Numbered from the stretch's first letter, positions 22,722 to 31,112 are shown. The stretch is DNA of 33,449 nt from DTKY01 sp037440765 (GCA_037440765.1 JBBITL010000046.1:1-33449), one strand, 5' to 3'. The notes: generated by a model from the letters alone, not told the origin. Program-made: numbers and translations.

Positions 22722-25141
22722 GCGGGTGCGGGCTCCAGGACCTTCTTGAACTTGCACTCGCTGTTGGCGCACGCCAGAGTGAGGCCGGCCTTCAGCCGCT
22801 TCTCGGTCAGGTAGGGCGCTCCACACTGAGGGCAGGGCTCGGCCACGGGCCTGGCCCAGGCCACGAAGCCGCAGTCGGGGTAGCGGCTGCACCCCCAGAA
22901 TGTCTTGCCGCGCTTGCTGCGGCGCTCGATGATCTCCCCCTGCTTGCAGGACGGGCAGGTGACGCCGATGGTCTTCTGTCTGACGTACTTGCACTTGGGG
23001 TAGTTGCCGCAGGCGGTGAACTCTCCGAAGCGCCCGTGCTTGACCACCAGATTGTGCCCGCACTTGGGGCAGAGTTCCTCCAGAGCTACATCCGGCTTCT
23101 TTTCGACGGCGCCCACCGGCTTGGTTGTCTTGCAGTCAGGATATCCCGTGCACGCGAAAAACTGGCCGAAGCGCCCCTTCTTGAGCACCATGGTACGGCC
23201 GCAGTTGGGGCAGTACTCCTCGTCGCCCTGCTCGGAGAGGCCCGTTTTGTCCACATCGGTGATGTCCACGGGGAGCTCCCGCGTGTTGGTGCATTCCGGG
23301 TATCCGGTGCAGGCGATGAAGCTGCCGTGGCGGCCCCACTTGATGACCATGGGCTTGCCGCACTTGTCGCAGACCACGTCGGTGGGCTTCTCCATCCGCT
23401 TGATGTTGGTCATGTGGACTTCGGCCCGGCTGAGGTCGGCGGAGAACTTCTCGTAAAACTCCGCCATGGCCTTGCGCCAGTTGAGCTCGCCCTCTTCGAT
23501 CCTGTCGAGGGCCTCCTCCATGCGGGCGGTGTAGGTCACGTCGAAGATGTCGTCGAAATTCTCTATCAGGAGATCGGTCACCACCATGCCGAGCTCGGTC
23601 GGGAAGAAGCGGCCGCCTTGCTTTCTGACATACTCGCGCTCCTGTATGGTGGACAAAATCGAGGCGTAAGTGGAGGGCCGGCCTACGCCGTCCGCCTCCA
23701 GTTCCTTGACCAGGGTGGCCTCGGTGAACCGCGGCGGAGGTTCGGTGAAGTGCTGCTCCGGCGTAAGTGTCTTGAACTTGAGCTTCTCGCCCTCGACTAC
23801 CGGAGGGAGGCGGTGCTTGAGTTCCTCGTCCTCCTCGTCCTTCTGGTCCTTGCCCTCTTCGTAGACCGCCAGGAAGCCGTCGAACTTCGGCACGCTGCCG
23901 GTTTCACGCAACGTGTACAGGTTCCCGTCCCGGCCCTCGGCCTGGACGTCCAGAGTCGTCTGGAAGAACACGGCGGGCGTCATCTGCGACGCCGTGAACC
24001 GCATCCAGATGAGACGGTACAGCTTCAGTTCGTCCTCGCTGAGATGCCTGGCGACCGACTCCGGCGTGCGCAGGGCGGATGTCGGCCGGATGGCTTCATG
24101 CGCGTCCTGGGCGTCCTTCTTACCCCTGTAGTAGTTGGGCTCCGGCGGAAGATACTGGCTGCCAAAGCGCTCCGCGATCAGGCCGCGCACCTCCTCCAGA
24201 GACTCGGCGGAGACGCGCGTGCTGTCGGTGCGCATGTAGGATATAAGGCCGACGGAGCCTTCCTTGCCGAGCTCCACTCCCTCATAGAGCCGCTGGGCTA
24301 GCATCATGGTGCGCTTCACGCTGAATCGCAGCTTGCGGCTGGCCTCCTGCTGGAGAGTGGAAGTGATGAACGGGGGTACCGGGTGGCGCTTCTTCTCGCG
24401 CGTCTCGACCGACTTCACCGTGTAGGCGGCGCCGCCGAGGACGCCAACCAGGGCCTGCGCGGCGGCCTCATCGGGGATCTCGATCGCCTGGTCGCCCCGC
24501 CTTATCAGGCGGGCCACTATAACCGGGGGTTTGGATGCCCCCAGGTGCGCGTCGATGGTCCAGTACTCGCGCTTCTGGAACTCGCGGATCAGCCGCTCGC
24601 GCTCTGCAATCAGCCGCAGCGCCACTGTCTGCACCCGGCCGGCGGAAAGCCCACGCCTGACCTTGTCCCACAGAAGCGGGGAGATCTTGTAGCCCACCAG
24701 GCGGTCCAGGACGCGGCGGGCCTGCTGGGCGTCCACCAGGCTCTGGCTGAGCTCGACGGGCTTCTCGAAAGCGCGCAGGATTGCGTGCCGGGTGATCTCG
24801 TTGAACATCACGCGCCAGAAGCGAGGCTGGCCGTCCTTGCCGGAGCGCAGTTCCTCGGCCAGGTGGGTGCAGATCGCCTCCCCTTCGCGGTCCGGGTCAG
24901 CGGCCAGGTAGACGGCCTCCGCGCCCTTTGAAGCCTGCCGCAGCTCCTGCATGAGCTTCTTCTTGCCTTCAATGACCTCGTAGGTGGGCTCGAATCCCCG
25001 ATCGATGTCCACCGCCAGGACCTTCTTGGGAAGGTCCTTGACGTGGCCGAGAGAAGCCTTCACGATGTACTGCTTTCCCAGATACTTGCCGATCGTTCTC
25101 GCCTTTGCCGGCGACTCGACGATCACGAGTGACTTGGGCAT
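22718..25141 (-). CDS. topA: DNA topoisomerase I
   Basis: 807 residues. Type IA enzyme relaxing negative supercoils. Toprim domain begins LVIVESPAKARTIGKYLG; acidic triad region DPDREGE (82-88). Catalytic Tyr302 in SYMRTDSTR. From about residue 590 there are five four-cysteine zinc ribbons of the form CxxC...CTGYPxC, the last two more divergent (CPSC..., CPQC...). Start ATG 25139-25141 chosen on the conserved N-terminus; GTG codons at 25178-25183 overlap the dprA stop and could give coupling with a 14-15 residue extension. The TAG stop lies in a repeat end. Confidence 0.95.
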   Translation of the reverse strand: MPKSLVIVESPAKARTIGKYLGKQYIVKASLGHVKDLPKKVLAVDIDRGFEPTYEVIEGKKKLMQELRQASKGAEAVYLAADPDREGEAICTHLAEELRSGKDGQPRFWRVMFNEITRHAILRAFEKPVELSQSLVDAQQARRVLDRLVGYKISPLLWDKVRRGLSAGRVQTVALRLIAERERLIREFQKREYWTIDAHLGASKPPVIVARLIRRGDQAIEIPDEAAAQALVGVLGGAAYTVKSVETREKKRHPVPPFITSTLQQEASRKLRFSVKRTMMLAQRLYEGVELGKEGSVGLISYMRTDSTRVSAESLEEVRGLIAERFGSQYLPPEPNYYRGKKDAQDAHEAIRPTSALRTPESVARHLSEDELKLYRLIWMRFTASQMTPAVFFQTTLDVQAEGRDGNLYTLRETGSVPKFDGFLAVYEEGKDQKDEEDEELKHRLPPVVEGEKLKFKTLTPEQHFTEPPPRFTEATLVKELEADGVGRPSTYASILSTIQEREYVRKQGGRFFPTELGMVVTDLLIENFDDIFDVTYTARMEEALDRIEEGELNWRKAMAEFYEKFSADLSRAEVHMTNIKRMEKPTDVVCDKCGKPMVIKWGRHGSFIACTGYPECTNTRELPVDITDVDKTGLSEQGDEEYCPNCGRTMVLKKGRFGQFFACTGYPDCKTTKPVGAVEKKPDVALEELCPKCGHNLVVKHGRFGEFTACGNYPKCKYVRQKTIGVTCPSCKQGEIIERRSKRGKTFWGCSRYPDCGFVAWARPVAEPCPQCGAPYLTEKRLKAGLTLACANSECKFKKVLEPAPA

Positions 25142-25176
25142 ATCAATCGAATTGGCGGCGGCGCCCGGCGGGCCGC

Positions 25177-26352
25177 TCACCACACTTTCACGAAATTTCT
25201 TCCCGGCAGTTGCCGGACCAACCCCTGCATCTCGAGCTCGAACAGGCCGGCTATCAGCTCCGACGGCGAGCAGTCCACGAACTGCTCCACCAGCAGGTCA
25301 ATATGAGTCGCGGCGTCCACCTTCAAGTATTCCAGAAGGCGGCGCCCCAGGGCGGCGCTTGGGCTAAAGGGCAAGGACGGCTGTTCGCCCGCCGCAGTTT
25401 CCCTGTTTGTATCCGCTTCCAATGCCATGCGCCTCCTGGCAATGTCGGCGAGCCGGCGCCGGTCCCCGGGCTGTAGTTCGCTGGTGACGTCATTCCAGTC
25501 CTGAACCAGCCTGGCTCCCTGCTTAATCAGCAGGTTTGGCCCCCAGCTCATTTTGGAGGTGATGTTCCCGGGCACGGCGAACACCTCTCGCCCCTGGTCG
25601 ACGGCCAGCTTGGCGGTGATCGCGCTCCCGCTGAACTCGGCGCCTTCCACCACCATCACGCCTGCGCTCATGCCGCTTATGATGCGGTTGCGGATCGGAA
25701 AGTTCTGGGGATGGGCCGGCGCTCCCATCGGAAACTCAGAAAGGAGCAGCCCCTTATTGGCCAGCTCGGCCGCCAGCTTCCTGTTTTCTGAAGGATACAC
25801 CACGTCCACGCCGCAGCCAAACACAGCCACGGTATCGCCCCCGGCCGCCAGGGCCCCCTTGTGCGCCGCCGTGTCGATGCCTCTTGCCATGCCGCTTGCT
25901 ATCGTAAGACCGGCTCGCGCCAGATCCCCCGCCAGCCGTTCGGCCACCGCCAGGCCGTAAGGCGTGGGCCGCCGCGTCCCCACCACCCCAAGCATCAGCG
26001 AGCCGAGCAGTTCCACCCGCCCGCGCGCGAACAGCACCACCGGGGGGTCGAAAATCTCGCGCAGCCGGGCGGGGTAGCGCGGGTCGGACAACGGGACGAT
26101 CTCCGTCGCCGTTTCCAACGCCCGCTCCTGCTGACCGGCGGCCTCTTCAAACGCGCAGCCGCTCGAGATACTCCGCGCCAGGCTCGGGTTCAGGCCGGCC
26201 GCCTCCAGTTCCGAAGGCGAGGCCCGGAACACGGCCTGCGGCGTTCGGAACCTCTCGATCAGTTGTCCTGCCCTCCTGCTGCCGAGGCCGACCACCAGCC
26301 TTAGGGCGAGCCAGTGAAGCGCCTCTTCCCGGCTCAAGGTTGAAGCAAGCAT
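25177..26352 (-). CDS. dprA: DNA processing protein DprA
   Basis: 391 residues. Loads RecA on incoming single-stranded DNA in natural transformation. An N-terminal SAM-like domain (about 1-70) is followed by the Rossmann fold: GVVGTRRPTPYG (122-133), ASGMARGIDTAAHKGAL (152-168), GCGVDVVYPSEN (179-190), FPIRNRIISG (218-227), and GSAITAKLAVDQGREVFAVPG. A C-terminal winged helix (about 325-391) matches DprA DML1-like tails. The stop overlaps a possible GTG start of topA. dprA-topA adjacency is common in bacteria. Confidence 0.95.
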   Translation of the reverse strand: MLASTLSREEALHWLALRLVVGLGSRRAGQLIERFRTPQAVFRASPSELEAAGLNPSLARSISSGCAFEEAAGQQERALETATEIVPLSDPRYPARLREIFDPPVVLFARGRVELLGSLMLGVVGTRRPTPYGLAVAERLAGDLARAGLTIASGMARGIDTAAHKGALAAGGDTVAVFGCGVDVVYPSENRKLAAELANKGLLLSEFPMGAPAHPQNFPIRNRIISGMSAGVMVVEGAEFSGSAITAKLAVDQGREVFAVPGNITSKMSWGPNLLIKQGARLVQDWNDVTSELQPGDRRRLADIARRRMALEADTNRETAAGEQPSLPFSPSAALGRRLLEYLKVDAATHIDLLVEQFVDCSPSELIAGLFELEMQGLVRQLPGRNFVKVW

Positions 26353-26656
26353 GAACGTGCGGAGTTCCTGCGCGGGTGCTGCAAGCTTGAATCTACCAGT
26401 GGCGCGGCCCCCATCGCAACTCGGGCACAGGAAACCCCTAAGGCGGCAGGTGCCAGCGGGGCGGGCGAAATCCCACCCATGGTCTGCCGCCAGGCCATCG
26501 CGCGCCTCCTGTGGCGGGAATTCCTGCGCGACAATGCAGAATCCTCACTTCATCAGTTCGGCATAAGCGGTCAGGTGTGTCGCCCAGCCGGCCAGCCTTA
26601 GTATGCAACAAACACGTTTTATTGGAGTTGCTATCTGACCGGCAGATCCAGCAAGA
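26353..26656. other. Gene-poor gap between dprA and the outer-membrane protein gene
   Basis: 304 nt of divergent intergenic DNA. No RNA gene or strong repeat seen. On the minus strand TAGATT lies about 43 nt before dprA. A 54-codon frame with a good AGGAGG-like site (26334-26498, minus) exists but overlaps dprA and has no recognisable product. The plus-strand part near 26600-26640 is locally AT-rich (acacgttttattgg) and may hold the promoter of the next gene. Confidence 0.5.
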
Positions 26657-27580
26657 ATGGCAGCCCCCTTGCAAGTTGCCCTTAGGCCTATGCGCATCCG
26701 AATTCGGAGGGAGATTCTGGCCTTGGCTTTGTGCCTACCCTCAGCCCTGTTCGGCCAGGATCGCGGCGCCGCGGCCTCCGCGCGCTATGCCGCCAGTTTT
26801 TCCGACTTCGGCCAGGTTCACAGGTTCGACGGCTCACTGGGCTACAGCTTCAACAAGCACTTCGAGTTATCCGGCGGGGTGCCGTTCTACCTGGTCAGGC
26901 CCGCCGCGGCGCCGGACGGAACCGCGTCTGAACCGGCCCGCGGGATCGGAAACGCGTACCTCAATTTGAGCCTGGCTCTGGATACGTCGCTGCTGCGCTA
27001 CTGGTCGGTCGCCTCGGTGACGGCGCCCACGGGGGATAAGTCCAGAGGCTTCAGCACCGGCAGGGTGACCGTTGACTGGACCCACGGCGTGGCCAGGGAC
27101 ATTGGAAGGGTGACTCCGTTCGCAAGTCTGGGTGTGGCCAACGCGATCACCGACTCGCCCTTCTGGATTCGCCCCTTCTCCGCTCTTGGCCTCAACGTTC
27201 ATGTGGAGGGCGGCGCTCAGGTCCGGCTTGCCGGGCCGGTTTCCGGCGGAGCCTCGGCCTACACCGTGCTGCCGGCAGGCCAACAGAAGATCTACAGCAG
27301 GGTGGCGCCCGGACAGGCGGTGCAGGGGCCGCCGGGGCGGACGGGCGCCGCTGGCGGGCAGGGTTCAGGGAAGAAGCCGGTGTTCGGGACTTCCGCGGTC
27401 GCCACCGGCGGGTCGTCTCTCACCAGGGACGATGGCGCCTCGGCGTGGTTGACGGCGCGGCTCACGCGGACGCTCAGTTTCATCGCCGTATACTCTCGCA
27501 GCCGCACATACGCTCTGGACACCGCTTCGGCCGGACTCGGCCTGGATGTACGCTCGTTGATCAAGACCCGTCGTTTGTGA
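26657..27580 (+). CDS. Outer-membrane beta-barrel-like protein
   Basis: 307 residues, of which the signal is probably MRIRIRREILALALCLPSALFGQ; if so, ATG 26690 is the real start and the product is 296 residues. The mature part alternates short strands (YSFNKHFELSGGVPFYLV, YLNLSLALDTSLLRYWSVAS, RVTPFASLGVANAI), the pattern of a small porin or transporter barrel. Residues about 220-245 form a Gly-rich loop (QGPPGRTGAAGGQGSG) that would be an exposed collagen-like insert. The C-terminus DVRSLIKTRRL is not a classical aromatic barrel end, so the call is tentative. Followed after 16 nt by another exported protein with a strong ribosome site, likely one operon. Confidence 0.72.
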   Translation: MAAPLQVALRPMRIRIRREILALALCLPSALFGQDRGAAASARYAASFSDFGQVHRFDGSLGYSFNKHFELSGGVPFYLVRPAAAPDGTASEPARGIGNAYLNLSLALDTSLLRYWSVASVTAPTGDKSRGFSTGRVTVDWTHGVARDIGRVTPFASLGVANAITDSPFWIRPFSALGLNVHVEGGAQVRLAGPVSGGASAYTVLPAGQQKIYSRVAPGQAVQGPPGRTGAAGGQGSGKKPVFGTSAVATGGSSLTRDDGASAWLTARLTRTLSFIAVYSRSRTYALDTASAGLGLDVRSLIKTRRL

Positions 27581-27596
27581 AAGGAGGGAACACTGT

Positions 27597-28134
27597 ATGC
27601 AAACCTCGGCAAGACTGTTGTTAATGCTTGGGGCGTGTCTGTGTTTCGTTGCGTCCCCGGCCGTCGCCCAGAGTGGACGCGGAGGGGGCAAGGCCGGCGG
27701 GCCGCCTCCCGGCCAGGCAGCGCGAACCGCGCCCGGGCCGGAGCAGCAGGCCGGTTCCGGCAAGGCTCGGCCAGCGGCGCGCGGCCCTCAAGCCGCCCGG
27801 AACATGGCCGCCGCTCAGGCTCTGCACAAGAATCCGGAACTGGGCGCCCGGCTTCAGGCTCTGTTGCCGGACGGGGCCAATGTCGCCGACGCTGCCGCCG
27901 GCTTTGGCAACCTCGGCCAGTTTGTATCCGCCGTACGCGTGTCAAACAACCTGGGCCTGCCGTTCGACGGCGTCAAGCATGNNNNNNNNNNAGCTGATGG
28001 CCGGCAGATCCCTGGGCCAGGCGATTCAGAAGCTGAGGCCCGACATGCCCAGGCAGGAGAGGGAGCGGGAGATGCGACGGGCGGAGATTCAGGCCAAGGC
28101 GGATTTGGCCGCCCAGGGGGTCACTGAACGGTAA
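27597..28134 (+). CDS. Secreted protein interrupted by an assembly gap
   Basis: Signal peptide MQTSARLLLMLGACLCFVAS...AVAQ, a Gly/Pro/Ala-rich linker, then a helical domain: ALHKNPELGARLQALLP, LGQFVSAVRVSNNLGLPFDG. Ten N at 27982-27991 follow. After the gap the sequence continues LMAGRSLGQAIQKLRPDM...RREIQAK-like basic helix to TAA 28132-28134. The second half is in another frame as written, which the unknown gap length explains: the true gap must be a multiple of 3. GGAGG lies just before ATG 27597. Family not recognised; exported protein of unknown function. Confidence 0.72.
27982..27991. other. Assembly gap (10 N)
   Basis: Run of ten N inside a coding region. Upstream and downstream reading frames differ by one, so 10 is a placeholder length; the frame is restored if the real gap is 0 modulo 3. 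Confidence 0.95.
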
Positions 28135-28296
28135 GCGTCAGAGCGTCCCATCTGTTCAGGCGGTGGGCTCGGCGCTGAACCGGGAGGGTGAGCGAAGATC
28201 AGGCGGGGAAGCCGCGACGGCGGCGGCGCGGGCCGGTGGGTGCCCGTGGAGCTTCCCCCGCAGGGCCCGGCTGCTGTGCGCCATCCGCCAACTGCG

Positions 28297-28359
28297 GCAC
28301 AAAACCCCGCACATCAGCCAGCGGGCGCATTTGTTCAGCGAACTTCTGACTCGGGACAC
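28297..28359. repeat. Partial copy of the dispersed repeat
   Basis: catcagccagcgggcgcatt and the following bases to gactcgggacac match the inverse of 22584-22634 closely. The other half of the unit is absent and the end reads cacctg instead of cactag. Confidence 0.7.
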
Positions 28360-28437
28360 CTGCGAGGCTCCGCCTCAGACCAACAAGCATGCAGATCTGG
28401 ATTGCGTTGCGGCAACCGGGTTTGGACGTGCCTTCGC

Positions 28438-28472
28438 GCAAGGGAAGGACACCTGCGGTTTCCTTCCCTTGC
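28438..28472. other. Strong stem-loop, possible transcript end
   Basis: gcaagggaagga (28438-28449) pairs perfectly with 28461-28472; loop of 11 nt. No T-run follows on either strand, so an intrinsic terminator is only a possibility. Confidence 0.5.
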
Positions 28473-28612
28473 ATCCCATCCTTCCCTATGTCCCTGCTCA
28501 CTGAGGCGCAGTTTCGATAAACCCGAACGGCAGGTCACCGCTTGGGTCGATCATGCCAAACTCGCCGCCTGAAACTTGACGCAAGTGCATCAAGTTCTCT
28601 CCCTCAAGGGCG

Positions 28613-29050
28613 CTAGTGCTCGTGGTCGTGAAGGCCGGCGAGGGTCTTGGAGACTTCCTCCTGGATCAGCGGCATCACGTCGGCCATGTAGGCGCTGAAC
28701 TTCTTGCCGATCGAGCGGCCCTCGGCAGACCCGTAGAACGCCGCCAGGGCGTTGATCTCCCGCACGGTGAAGTGCTTGACGATGGCGTCGAGCGTGATCT
28801 TCTCCATCCGCTCGCTTTCGAGCACCTTGGCCAGCGCCTCCCGGAATTCCTCCCGGCGGTCTTCGGGCAGCCGCGCGGCCAGCTGGTCCACGTTCTCCTT
28901 GACCATCTCCATGGGCGGCACAGCTTTCAGGTACCTCTGCGCCGCCGCCAGGCGGTTGCGCGGAGTATCGGCCACGGCAGCCGTGGGTTTGGTTTGCGCC
29001 ACAGCCGGCCAGGCCAGGGCCCAGAGGCAGAGCAACGCCAGCGTTCTCAT
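28613..29050 (-). CDS. DUF2059-type exported protein
   Basis: 145 residues. Signal peptide MRTLALLCLWALAWPAVAQ, then an all-helical domain: AAQRYLKAVPPMEMVKENVD, a charged helix, and KHFTVREINALAAFYGSAEG, the DUF2059 core with Phe-Thr...Glu-Ile and FYxSxxG. It ends SAYMADVMPLIQEEVSKTLA and a His-rich tail HDHEH. Periplasmic, function unknown. Start ATG 29048-29050 lacks a ribosome site and has CATAAT 6 nt upstream. Confidence 0.87.
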   Translation of the reverse strand: MRTLALLCLWALAWPAVAQTKPTAAVADTPRNRLAAAQRYLKAVPPMEMVKENVDQLAARLPEDRREEFREALAKVLESERMEKITLDAIVKHFTVREINALAAFYGSAEGRSIGKKFSAYMADVMPLIQEEVSKTLAGLHDHEH

Positions 29051-29056
29051 CTCTGC

Positions 29057-29062
29057 ATTATG
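29057..29062 (-). promoter_or_regulatory. -10 box of the DUF2059 gene
   Basis: CATAAT on the minus strand, exactly 6 nt before the ATG: one mismatch from TATAAT at a spacing that predicts a leaderless transcript. Confidence 0.45.
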
Positions 29063-29098
29063 ACGCCCGGCGCCGCTGGCTGGGGTACGGCTGACCCT

Positions 29099-29127
29099 GG
29101 GGCGAGGCCGGGCCCGGCGCTCGCCCC
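29099..29127. other. GC-rich hairpin between POTRA and DUF2059 genes
   Basis: ggggcgag (29099-29106) pairs with ctcgcccc (29120-29127); between them a 12-bp palindrome gccgggcccggc (29107-29118). About 100 nt past the POTRA gene stop; no T-run. Possible transcript-end structure. Confidence 0.35.
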
Positions 29128-29228
29128 GCCGGGAGGGAGGCGCACATCACCAGGGGCCGCGACCGGGCTTAGCCGGGCGGGCTGGCAACCCCGGCGCGCA
29201 GGGCCCCGAGCCGGTGGCCTGCGATCCA

Positions 29229-30473
29229 TCACTCGTGAAACCGGACGGTTACGTCCACCGTGCGCCGGGCGTCGTCGATTGTGGCTTCGGCCCTTGTCTT
29301 CCCCAGGTTATCGAAGACCCCCTTCTCGCGGATGCTCTTCAGGAAAAACTCGGGATAGTCCGGGTCATAGGGGGCGCCGGGCTTGAGCGACCACAGGCGG
29401 CGCACCTGGGCCTCCCCGTCCAGAGTCAGCCCCACAACGGCCAGACGGCCGAAGCTGAACTGAGGCCCCGGCGTGACGTGAATCACGACGTCCACCCCGA
29501 GCGCCTCGTCGTCGATCTCCCGCTCGACGCTGATCTCCGGCTTCAGGTAGCCGGAGCGGGTGAGCCGCCGCCCGACTCGCTCGACCCCGGCGTCCACCTG
29601 CGAGAAGTCCGCCACGCCGCCGGTCTTGATGGCGGCCACCCGCAGCAGTTCCTCCTCAGGGAGTCCTGTGCCGGCCAGGCGCACGCCGCCCAGGGTGTAG
29701 ACCTGGCCCTCGTCCACCTCCACCAGAACGGCCACCCCGTCGACGGCCTCGGCTTTGGTCGCCGTGACCCGGGGGAAGCGGACGCGGATGCGGCCTCCGG
29801 CGTCGTAGAGGCGGCGCGCGCTCGCGTCCAGGATCTGCTGGAAGTCAGCCTCAATGTATGCGGCCCCGACGGCGACACCGGCGACGGCGGCCTGGAGAGC
29901 CTCTGTGGAGACGGCGCTGTTGCCGGCAAACTGCACCTGGGCGATGGCCGGAGCGCGGGCGGCCGGGGCGAAGACCACGGCCAGGCGATTGGCCCGGTCG
30001 GGCCGCAGCCTGCCGGCGACTTCGATCCTCCGGCCGCGCGCCGCCAGGGCCTGCTCGATGATGCGGGCGTGCTTTTCCAGGAGCGCCGGAGTGGCGGGTA
30101 TCCAGTCGCGGAAGAGCGGGTCGGAGGCTCTCAGCGCGGAGGCGATCTCCTCGTCCGCCACGTCCAGCCGCTCGAAGCGTACGGGATAGGCTTCGCCGGC
30201 CTCGGCCAGTTCCAGTGTGACCGCGATTCCCTTTTTGGAGGGCGCGGGCTTGTAGCGGTAGCCGGCGCCGCCGAAATAGCCGCTCTCCGTGAGGCGCCGC
30301 CGCGCTGACTCGAGCTCTTCCTTGCCGGCCAACTGGCCGATCCTGAGGCCGGCATAGTCAAGGATCTCCGCCTGGGAGTAGGCGCCGGGGTCTTCGACCT
30401 CCAGGCTTTCAATCTGCCACCGGGCGGGCGGCTGCGGGGCCTGCAACAAGAGAAGCAGCAGGAGGGGAACCAC
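29229..30473 (-). CDS. POTRA-repeat exported protein without a beta-barrel
   Basis: 414 residues from GTG 30471-30473. A leucine-rich signal (MVPLLLLLLLQAPQPP) is followed by about five POTRA-like units of 75-80 residues, each ending in a strand and with the helix pattern of BamA/TamA. Examples: AEILDYAGLRIGQL...LTESGYFGG in the first, FAGNSAVSTEALQAAV...RRLYDAGG in the third, VGRRLTRSGYLKPEISVE in the fourth. The frame then stops, where an Omp85 protein would have a 16-strand barrel. Likely periplasmic, perhaps a partner of BamA or TamA. TACAAT lies 6 nt before GTG. Frame openings far upstream cross other genes and are ignored. Confidence 0.8.
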   Translation of the reverse strand: MVPLLLLLLLQAPQPPARWQIESLEVEDPGAYSQAEILDYAGLRIGQLAGKEELESARRRLTESGYFGGAGYRYKPAPSKKGIAVTLELAEAGEAYPVRFERLDVADEEIASALRASDPLFRDWIPATPALLEKHARIIEQALAARGRRIEVAGRLRPDRANRLAVVFAPAARAPAIAQVQFAGNSAVSTEALQAAVAGVAVGAAYIEADFQQILDASARRLYDAGGRIRVRFPRVTATKAEAVDGVAVLVEVDEGQVYTLGGVRLAGTGLPEEELLRVAAIKTGGVADFSQVDAGVERVGRRLTRSGYLKPEISVEREIDDEALGVDVVIHVTPGPQFSFGRLAVVGLTLDGEAQVRRLWSLKPGAPYDPDYPEFFLKSIREKGVFDNLGKTRAEATIDDARRTVDVTVRFHE

Positions 30474-30479
30474 GCTTTC

Positions 30480-30489
30480 ATTGTATGCT
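30480..30489. promoter_or_regulatory. Overlapping divergent -10 boxes
   Basis: In the 27-nt gap between two divergent starts, TACAAT (minus strand, 30480-30485) lies 6 nt before the POTRA gene GTG, and TATGCT (plus, 30484-30489) lies 11 nt before the ATG at 30501. The boxes share two base pairs. Confidence 0.4.
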
Positions 30490-30500
30490 GGCCTGAAACC

Positions 30501-31112
30501 ATGCTCCTTGAAGGATTCAACCGGACAGAGCGGGCCGTGTTCGGCCGACTGACTACTCCCTGGAAGATACAGCGGTTTCTGGACGAACTGGCCTATAACA
30601 AGGAGCCGGACGGACCCACCTGCCATTCCCCCCGCCGCGTGCTGAAGTCGGGCATGGCGCACTGCATGGAGGGGGCGCTGATGGGCGCCGCCGCGTTGCG
30701 CGCGCTGGGCCACCCTCCGCTGCTGGTGGACCTGGAGGCGGTGAGGGATGACGACCACGTGCTGGCCGTCTACCGCAGAGACGGGCACTGGGGAGCGGTG
30801 GCCAAGTCCAACTACGCGGGCCTTAGAAGCCGGGAGCCGGTCTATCGCACGCTGCGTGAGCTGGCCCTGTCCTACTTCGAGCACTACTTCAACCTGAAGG
30901 GGGAGAAGACGCTGCGGCGCTACTCGCGGCCGGTGAACCTGAAGCGGTTCGACCGGATACGGTGGATGACGTCGGACGAGCAGGTCTGGCAGATTCCGGA
31001 GCACCTGGTTGAGATCCCGCACATTGACCTGCTCAGGCCGGCCATGGAGCGCTCGCTCGGCCGCATGGACGCGCGCCTGATGGCGGCGGGCCAGGTGGGC
31101 ACGGTGCGGTAA
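30501..31112 (+). CDS. Transglutaminase-like cysteine protein
   Basis: 203 residues, cytoplasmic (no signal). A Cys-His-(Asn/Asp) arrangement is visible: Cys55 in SGMAHCMEGALMGAAALRAL, His86 in VRDDDHVLAVYRRDGHWGAV, and Asn104 in KSNYAGL. This order and spacing match the transglutaminase/papain-like fold, in which Cys starts a helix and His sits on the next strand. Family membership is inferred from motif geometry; substrate unknown. ATG 30501 has no Shine-Dalgarno. It starts 27 nt from the divergent POTRA gene. Confidence 0.75.
   Translation: MLLEGFNRTERAVFGRLTTPWKIQRFLDELAYNKEPDGPTCHSPRRVLKSGMAHCMEGALMGAAALRALGHPPLLVDLEAVRDDDHVLAVYRRDGHWGAVAKSNYAGLRSREPVYRTLRELALSYFEHYFNLKGEKTLRRYSRPVNLKRFDRIRWMTSDEQVWQIPEHLVEIPHIDLLRPAMERSLGRMDARLMAAGQVGTVR

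Larger units (their letters stand above)
28135..28612. other. Repeat-bearing stretch without a supported gene
   Basis: 478 nt. Contains a partial dispersed repeat (28297-28359), a 12-bp hairpin (28438-28472) and a weaker stem aacttga/tcaagtt (28573-28579 with 28590-28596) just past the DUF2059 stop. Open frames across it run through the repeats and are not credible proteins. Confidence 0.6.

Noticed and set aside
26334..26498. 54-codon minus-strand frame with an AGGAGG-like site before dprA.
   Set aside because: Overlaps the dprA start, no recognised product, and composition not protein-like; a leader peptide cannot be excluded but is unsupported.
28163..28504. A 113-codon plus-strand frame.
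   Set aside because: It reads through the dispersed repeat and the 12-bp hairpin; no ribosome site or protein features.
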